NCBI GenBank assembly: GCA_014523525.1
Contig: JAATVL010000261.1
Coordinates: forward strand, 1-19,172
Direction of reading: 5' to 3'
Origin: Nitrososphaerales archaeon TH703
Lineage (GTDB): Archaea > Thermoproteota > Nitrososphaeria > Nitrososphaerales > Nitrososphaeraceae
Length of the DNA: 19,172 bases
Below, piece by piece: positions 15,438-19,172 of this stretch. Every line of letters begins with the position of its first letter. The stretch's first letter is position 1. The position numbers were made by a program, and so were the translations under genes. The notes under the pieces are model-generated. The model worked only from the letters and a program-made list of their open reading frames with translations, searched no databases and was not told the origin of the DNA.

Positions 15438-16769
15438 TTATGAAATTACAACATAACCTCTCGCAATACCTTTTCGGGTAGTGTCCAAGCCAGTTTGGTT
15501 AAGAAGTTTAAGTGACTTTACATCAACTTCTAAATTGAATATTCCTTTAGAGGGAAATGATACAGTCTGATTTGAAATTCCATTTATTGCTGTGATATTA
15601 TTATTCCTCACGATCTCTTCTCCTTTACTGTTTCGGATCGTCAAATCGTAATTTACGTCAGCATTTAATCGATTGCCACTTAGCGCATCACTGAAATTAA
15701 TATTTAGTGTATTTTCTCCTATCACGGGAGGATTTGGATTCCACAATAAGGATGCATGTATTCCCCCTGTATCGGTTACGATATCCACAGAAGTTTTTTG
15801 TGACTGATTTGCTAGCGGCCGAAGTGTAAAATTCATTGAATTATTGCTATTTGCTACCACTTCGTTATTTTCAGCTAGTTTGATTATATCATTTTTGTTC
15901 AAGAGAAAATGAATTATTAATGCTTTTTCAGAAGTAAATGGATCTATTGCAAGAGATCTTCCCACTACTGGTTGTCCATTAACTGTGGCACTAAATATGG
16001 AGGAATTTGAAAACTCACTGAATGATTTTGGAACCTTAATTTCTTCGTGAACAAAAATATTCTGTGATCTTATTCTTGAAACGTTCCAGTCAAATGGCAT
16101 CGTCCATGATGCTCTCAAATCTTCAGGTTCAAATGTGAAATTTTTGATTTTATCATAATATGAGACTAATGTGCTGTTAAATTTTTTATCTCCAAATGTT
16201 AAATTCGTTGCATACACATCGCCAATACTGAGGTAAGAATCAAACCTAGGTGCTTTTTCAGGCACAAAGATGTTTCTAACGTTATCAATTCCGAAAATTT
16301 CTATCCCAAAATGATATAATCCTCCCTCAGAAAGTACAGGACCCGATACCGTGACTTGTCCTGTTTCACTTGTAAATCCACCCAAAAAAGGTTCTGTAGA
16401 TCCAAAAACTTTAACCGGACCCTGATTTGGTTCGAATTTTAATGTCAAAGGTCCGTCCTTCGAATAAAACAACTCACGCATTAATAATTTGTCTCCTTTG
16501 CTAATAGTTAAGAAATAATTAACATCAGTAATATTATTTCCTGTCTTTGAATCGAATAATCTTAACTGAAAGAAGGCATTTTGCTTTGTTTCAGACGTCA
16601 ATATTGGTGGACTAATTTTTGTATAAAGACTTGCTACCCTATCCCCTACTGTAGCTGGAGGTAGATTTTCTTCGAATAACCCGTCAGAAAATACTTGTTG
16701 CAAGTTGGGAAGTAATAGATTACCTGTTACGAATAGAAAGGCGATAATTATTTGTGCATACTTTTCCAT
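15438..16769 (-). CDS. Large exported Ig-like surface protein
   Basis: 443 aa. A hydrophobic start (IIIAFLFVTGNLLLPNL) followed by QQVFSDG gives a signal peptide. The rest is strand-rich with many N-x-S/T sites. Two segments look alike: GNNITDVNYFLTISKGDKLL near 77-96 and GNRLNADVNYDLTIRNSKGE near 365-384, each followed by a phrase ending in a Phe/Ser-Pro turn. This suggests two copies of one beta-sandwich domain flanking a longer middle region. No catalytic motif and no C-terminal membrane anchor are visible. ATG at 16769. Function unknown; probably cell surface. Confidence 0.7.
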   Translation of the reverse strand: MEKYAQIIIAFLFVTGNLLLPNLQQVFSDGLFEENLPPATVGDRVASLYTKISPPILTSETKQNAFFQLRLFDSKTGNNITDVNYFLTISKGDKLLMRELFYSKDGPLTLKFEPNQGPVKVFGSTEPFLGGFTSETGQVTVSGPVLSEGGLYHFGIEIFGIDNVRNIFVPEKAPRFDSYLSIGDVYATNLTFGDKKFNSTLVSYYDKIKNFTFEPEDLRASWTMPFDWNVSRIRSQNIFVHEEIKVPKSFSEFSNSSIFSATVNGQPVVGRSLAIDPFTSEKALIIHFLLNKNDIIKLAENNEVVANSNNSMNFTLRPLANQSQKTSVDIVTDTGGIHASLLWNPNPPVIGENTLNINFSDALSGNRLNADVNYDLTIRNSKGEEIVRNNNITAINGISNQTVSFPSKGIFNLEVDVKSLKLLNQTGLDTTRKGIARGYVVIS

Positions 16770-16905
16770 GTTGGGTTTAGCAAATAATTGGTAATTTATA
16801 TGTGATTTTGATGGTCTAGTTCTCCAATTTCTCTCAACTTTGAAATTCTTTTTTGTGTCAAAAGACGATTTTGCACTTTTGATGAGATGGCTACCGAAAT
16901 AGCGT

Positions 16906-16921
16906 TAGAAAAATTTTTCTA
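16906..16921. promoter_or_regulatory. Perfect 16-bp palindrome before the zinc-ribbon/SHOCT gene
   Basis: TAGAAAAATTTTTCTA reads the same on both strands, directly abuts a TATA-like tttataat (16922-16929) and lies 22 bp before GTG 16944. That position suits an operator overlapping the promoter. AT-only composition of the core raises the chance of a random occurrence. Confidence 0.35.
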
Positions 16922-16943
16922 TTTATAATAATTACTCTATTGT

Positions 16944-17702
16944 GTGACTATCAAAGCATCTGTATCATTATCAGATGTAGATTATGATCTTTTTAATACT
17001 GTACTTGAGTGTTGTAGAAAGAATGCAGAAATAAAATACGCTGATAAGCAAAAACATAATATCGTTGGTAAATCAGTGTTTGGCACTCAAAACCAATCTG
17101 GATTAAATTTTCAAATTATTCTAAAAGAAAAGCGCACTGGACTCGAAATATATGATTATTCAAAACGTGGTTTAGATAGAAAGTTTGCTGATAGCTTTTT
17201 TAGTCTACTTTTGCCAATTATCGGACAAAATGCAGACATAAAGTTCGAAGATTTGGATGAATGTGCAATTTGCAAGAAAAAATTCAAACTGGGATTATCC
17301 AGATATATTCCATCTATAGGTTGGGCAACACCTAGTGAATTGTGTGAATCATGCTATACCTTGTTATCTAGCCATGAAAAAAACTATTGTTGTGTTTGTC
17401 AGAAAAAACTAGGAATTAGAAAATATTCTGCAAGGATTAGTTGGAATCACAATCTTATGTTATGTAAAGAATGTTATCTTATCCAAAAACCTCAAATGCA
17501 AAATAATATTTCTGGAATTGGGGAAAGTGGTGAATTAGCCAATACTATGAAAAATAAGGCAAGTTCATCTAATCTGTTAAGCAAATCAATAATAATTGGA
17601 ACAGATGATCCGTTTCACATCCTCAAGATTAGGTTTGCAAAAGGAGAAATAAGTAAAGAAGATTATCAAGAAATGAAGAGGTTATTGAGAGATGATTCAT
17701 GA
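16944..17702 (+). CDS. Double zinc-ribbon protein with SHOCT tail
   Basis: 252 aa from GTG 16944. The N-terminal domain (1-100) is of unknown type, with FQIILKEKRTGLEIYDYS. Two four-cysteine modules follow: Cys107/Cys110 with Cys134/Cys137, and Cys149/Cys152 with Cys174/Cys177, each CxxC...CxxC, two treble-clef or ribbon fingers. Residues about 225-250 (DPFHILKIRFAKGEISKEDYQEMKRLL) form a SHOCT domain, a short helical module found at protein ends and linked to oligomerisation. No membrane segment. It may bind nucleic acid or act in regulation, but no substrate is known. Confidence 0.75.
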   Translation: MTIKASVSLSDVDYDLFNTVLECCRKNAEIKYADKQKHNIVGKSVFGTQNQSGLNFQIILKEKRTGLEIYDYSKRGLDRKFADSFFSLLLPIIGQNADIKFEDLDECAICKKKFKLGLSRYIPSIGWATPSELCESCYTLLSSHEKNYCCVCQKKLGIRKYSARISWNHNLMLCKECYLIQKPQMQNNISGIGESGELANTMKNKASSSNLLSKSIIIGTDDPFHILKIRFAKGEISKEDYQEMKRLLRDDS

Positions 17703-17777
17703 TCTCGATCTTACCATATTATCATTATCAAATTAGGTCATCTAGATTGATGATAAATTGTTGTTTCATTTATTCAA

Positions 17778-17805
17778 GAATTACCAGCTTTATAGCTTGT
17801 AATTC
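17778..17805 (+). terminator. Long hairpin, possible terminator or nirK operator
   Basis: A 12-bp stem with a single mismatch (arm 17778-17789 against 17794-17805) and loop TTAT; the outer arms are GAATTAC and GTAATTC. A T-rich run (AATTTTTCTTT) follows at once. It lies 75 bp after the stop of the SHOCT gene and 160 bp before nirK. The T-run favours a terminator, while the symmetry would also suit a regulator site. Confidence 0.45.
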
Positions 17806-17934
17806 AATTTTTCTTTAAAGAATTATTTAGTTAATCTAATTGGGTTAAAAAAAATACATATTTGTTAAAATAAACATATAATTTCAACAAAATTATAAAT
17901 TAAATTAAAATATTTTATTCTTATCTCAGAATAA

Positions 17935-17942
17935 TATTTATA
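17935..17942 (+). promoter_or_regulatory. TATA box of nirK
   Basis: TATTTATA centred about 27 bp before ATG 17966; transcription would start 0-2 nt before the ATG, so nirK mRNA is probably leaderless. No Shine-Dalgarno sequence precedes the ATG. Confidence 0.6.
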
Positions 17943-17965
17943 GTGGAATACTTTACATTGCGCTA

Positions 17966-19172
17966 ATGAATCGTAGTTTAATGCTAGCAAGCACACTAGT
18001 AGCTAGTTTCTTGCTTACAAGCGGTATTGCTTTGGTTCCATATTTTTCAGGGAACAATGTAGCACATGCGCAAGAAACAGAAGACGGACAAGGACCAGTA
18101 AAACACGTAACTTTAATTGCATCAGAAAAAGAAGTTCAAGTTGCTCCTGATAACGCTTTACATCCAGGAGGTATCATGTATAATGCAATGGTATTCAATG
18201 GTACCATACCAGGACCAGTTATATCAATAGACCAGGGTGATACACTAAACGTCACACTAAAGAATGAAGGACAGACTATTCACAGTATGGACTTTCATGC
18301 AGGATTTGGTCCAGATAAAGCAAATTCTGGCGCTGTAAAACCAGGTGAATCAAAGACATGGACACTCAAGGGAGAATTCCCAGGTGCATTCTTCTACCAC
18401 TGTAGTGGTGACGCCCTCAATGGAATATGGGAACACATTGCTAATGGAATGTACGGTGGCATAGTTGTTCATCCATCAACCGAACAAGAAGCAAAAGAAT
18501 TCTATGTAGTATACGGTGAATTATACAACAATGCTGACAAAGGAGTATTTGTAGGTACAAATGGAACAGGATCATTTGATGTTGGCAAGCTATTATCAGA
18601 TAATCCAGATCTGGTACTGACAAACGGTATGGCCCACAAATATGTGCCAGCAGTTGGTCAGGTAAATAAACTTGAACTCAACAAGGACGCAGAAGTATTC
18701 AAGGTAAAGCCAGGTGAATTGACTCGTTGGTATATAGTTAATGCAGGACCAAACGATGTTGTATCATTCCACTTTATAGGTGGAATACTTAGTGTAAAAG
18801 ATGGTACCAACATAGCAAACAACGCATTTGGAACACAGGACAGAAATGACGAAACTTGGTTAATAGGTCCAGGTTCAGCATCAGTAATTGAATCAACATT
18901 CCCAGATCCAGGCATCTATGTAGGTGTAGACCATTCAATGAAAGACGTTGTAAAAGGTGGTGCATTTGCAGTAGCAGCCATGGAAAATTCAACTGCAACT
19001 GATTATCCAGAAGGGACATGTGTTGCACCAAAGGGCAGTGAAAGTGTAACCTGTGCCGAACCTTCATCATCAAACCAAACAGAATCTACTGGGTCACAAG
19101 ATAATGCAACAGAATCTCAGTCTCAAGATGAATCAGACACAAATACGGGCAATGGTGGCAATGGTGGCAATG
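17966..19172 (+). CDS. nirK: Cu-containing nitrite reductase, NirK type (partial, runs off the edge)
   Basis: 402 codons are present and the frame is open at the window end. A signal peptide occupies about 1-35 (LMLASTLVASFLLTSG... then AHAQ). Two cupredoxin domains carry all expected ligands by comparison with bacterial NirK: type 1 copper His106, Cys146, His157, Met162; type 2 copper His111, His145, His323; active-site Asp109 and His269. The enzyme reduces nitrite to NO outside the cytoplasmic membrane. In ammonia-oxidising archaea NirK is highly expressed and its exact role is debated. After the second domain come a two-cysteine segment (CVAPKGSESVTC) and a Ser/Gln/Glu-rich tail ending in Asn/Gly repeats. 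ATG 17966 follows a TATA box at leaderless spacing. Confidence 0.93.
   Translation, partial: MNRSLMLASTLVASFLLTSGIALVPYFSGNNVAHAQETEDGQGPVKHVTLIASEKEVQVAPDNALHPGGIMYNAMVFNGTIPGPVISIDQGDTLNVTLKNEGQTIHSMDFHAGFGPDKANSGAVKPGESKTWTLKGEFPGAFFYHCSGDALNGIWEHIANGMYGGIVVHPSTEQEAKEFYVVYGELYNNADKGVFVGTNGTGSFDVGKLLSDNPDLVLTNGMAHKYVPAVGQVNKLELNKDAEVFKVKPGELTRWYIVNAGPNDVVSFHFIGGILSVKDGTNIANNAFGTQDRNDETWLIGPGSASVIESTFPDPGIYVGVDHSMKDVVKGGAFAVAAMENSTATDYPEGTCVAPKGSESVTCAEPSSSNQTESTGSQDNATESQSQDESDTNTGNGGNGGN
19149..19172 (+). repeat. Short tandem repeat coding for Gly-Gly-Asn
   Basis: GGCAATGGT-type 9-bp units repeat through the end of the window inside nirK, coding for Gly-Asn-Gly repeats. The total length is unknown because the window ends here. 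Confidence 0.6.

Noticed and set aside
18658..19073. Minus-strand ORFs opposite nirK
   Set aside because: Shadows of the strongly conserved NirK frame; one is dominated by Leu/His/Met from reversed codons.
1..19172. CRISPR array, insertion sequence or toxin-antitoxin pair
   Set aside because: No regularly spaced repeats, no transposase motif and no recognisable toxin were found; the small paralogue pair at 13333-13750 lacks two distinct partner folds.

Overview
The window looks like a chromosomal segment of an ammonia-oxidising thaumarchaeon (Nitrososphaeria). The evidence is a Cu-type nitrite reductase (NirK) of thaumarchaeal style at the right edge, archaeal housekeeping genes (ribosomal protein L10e, tRNA-splicing endonuclease, PAC2 protein, single-domain NAD(P)HX dehydratase, AmmeMemoRadiSam enzyme), archaeal TATA boxes about 27 bp before start codons, and several exported proteins of a type common in this group. 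The AT-rich composition suggests a low-GC soil lineage such as Candidatus Nitrosocosmicus; this is inference and was not tested by a search.

Left edge (1-1083): the tail of a membrane protein, then a strongly structured stretch with two tRNA T-arm-like motifs and hairpins beside two out-of-phase ORF pieces that may be a decayed tyrosine recombinase. This could be the scar of an integrated element. A small membrane-anchored protein with PepSY-like features follows.

Central metabolism block (1171-6440): a class II fumarase/aspartase family lyase, a YjbQ family enzyme, an exported streptogramin-lyase-like beta-propeller protein, phosphoglycerate kinase (convergent with the propeller gene, 1 bp between stops) and a conserved small protein of unknown function. 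A gene-free stretch with a 14-bp perfect palindrome follows.

Information processing block (6890-8520): ribosomal protein L10e and tRNA-splicing endonuclease EndA diverge from a 54-bp shared promoter. Next come a 53-aa C2H2-like zinc-finger protein absent from simple long-ORF calls, and tRNA-Glu(CUC) on the minus strand. EndA has an arginine where the catalytic histidine is expected.

8774-13290: an AmmeMemoRadiSam radical SAM enzyme and NAD(P)HX dehydratase, then an exported protein and a Kef-type cation/proton antiporter lacking a regulatory domain.

13333-15303: two tandem, diverged copies of a tiny charged protein (51 and 59 aa), a protein built from two copies of a PRC-barrel-like domain, and a PAC2 family protein.

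15438-19172: an exported Ig-like protein, a double zinc-ribbon plus SHOCT protein ending in a long hairpin, and nirK with all copper ligands and an apparently leaderless promoter. nirK runs off the right edge in an Asn/Gly repeat tail. I see no CRISPR array, no intact insertion sequence and no clear defence island.
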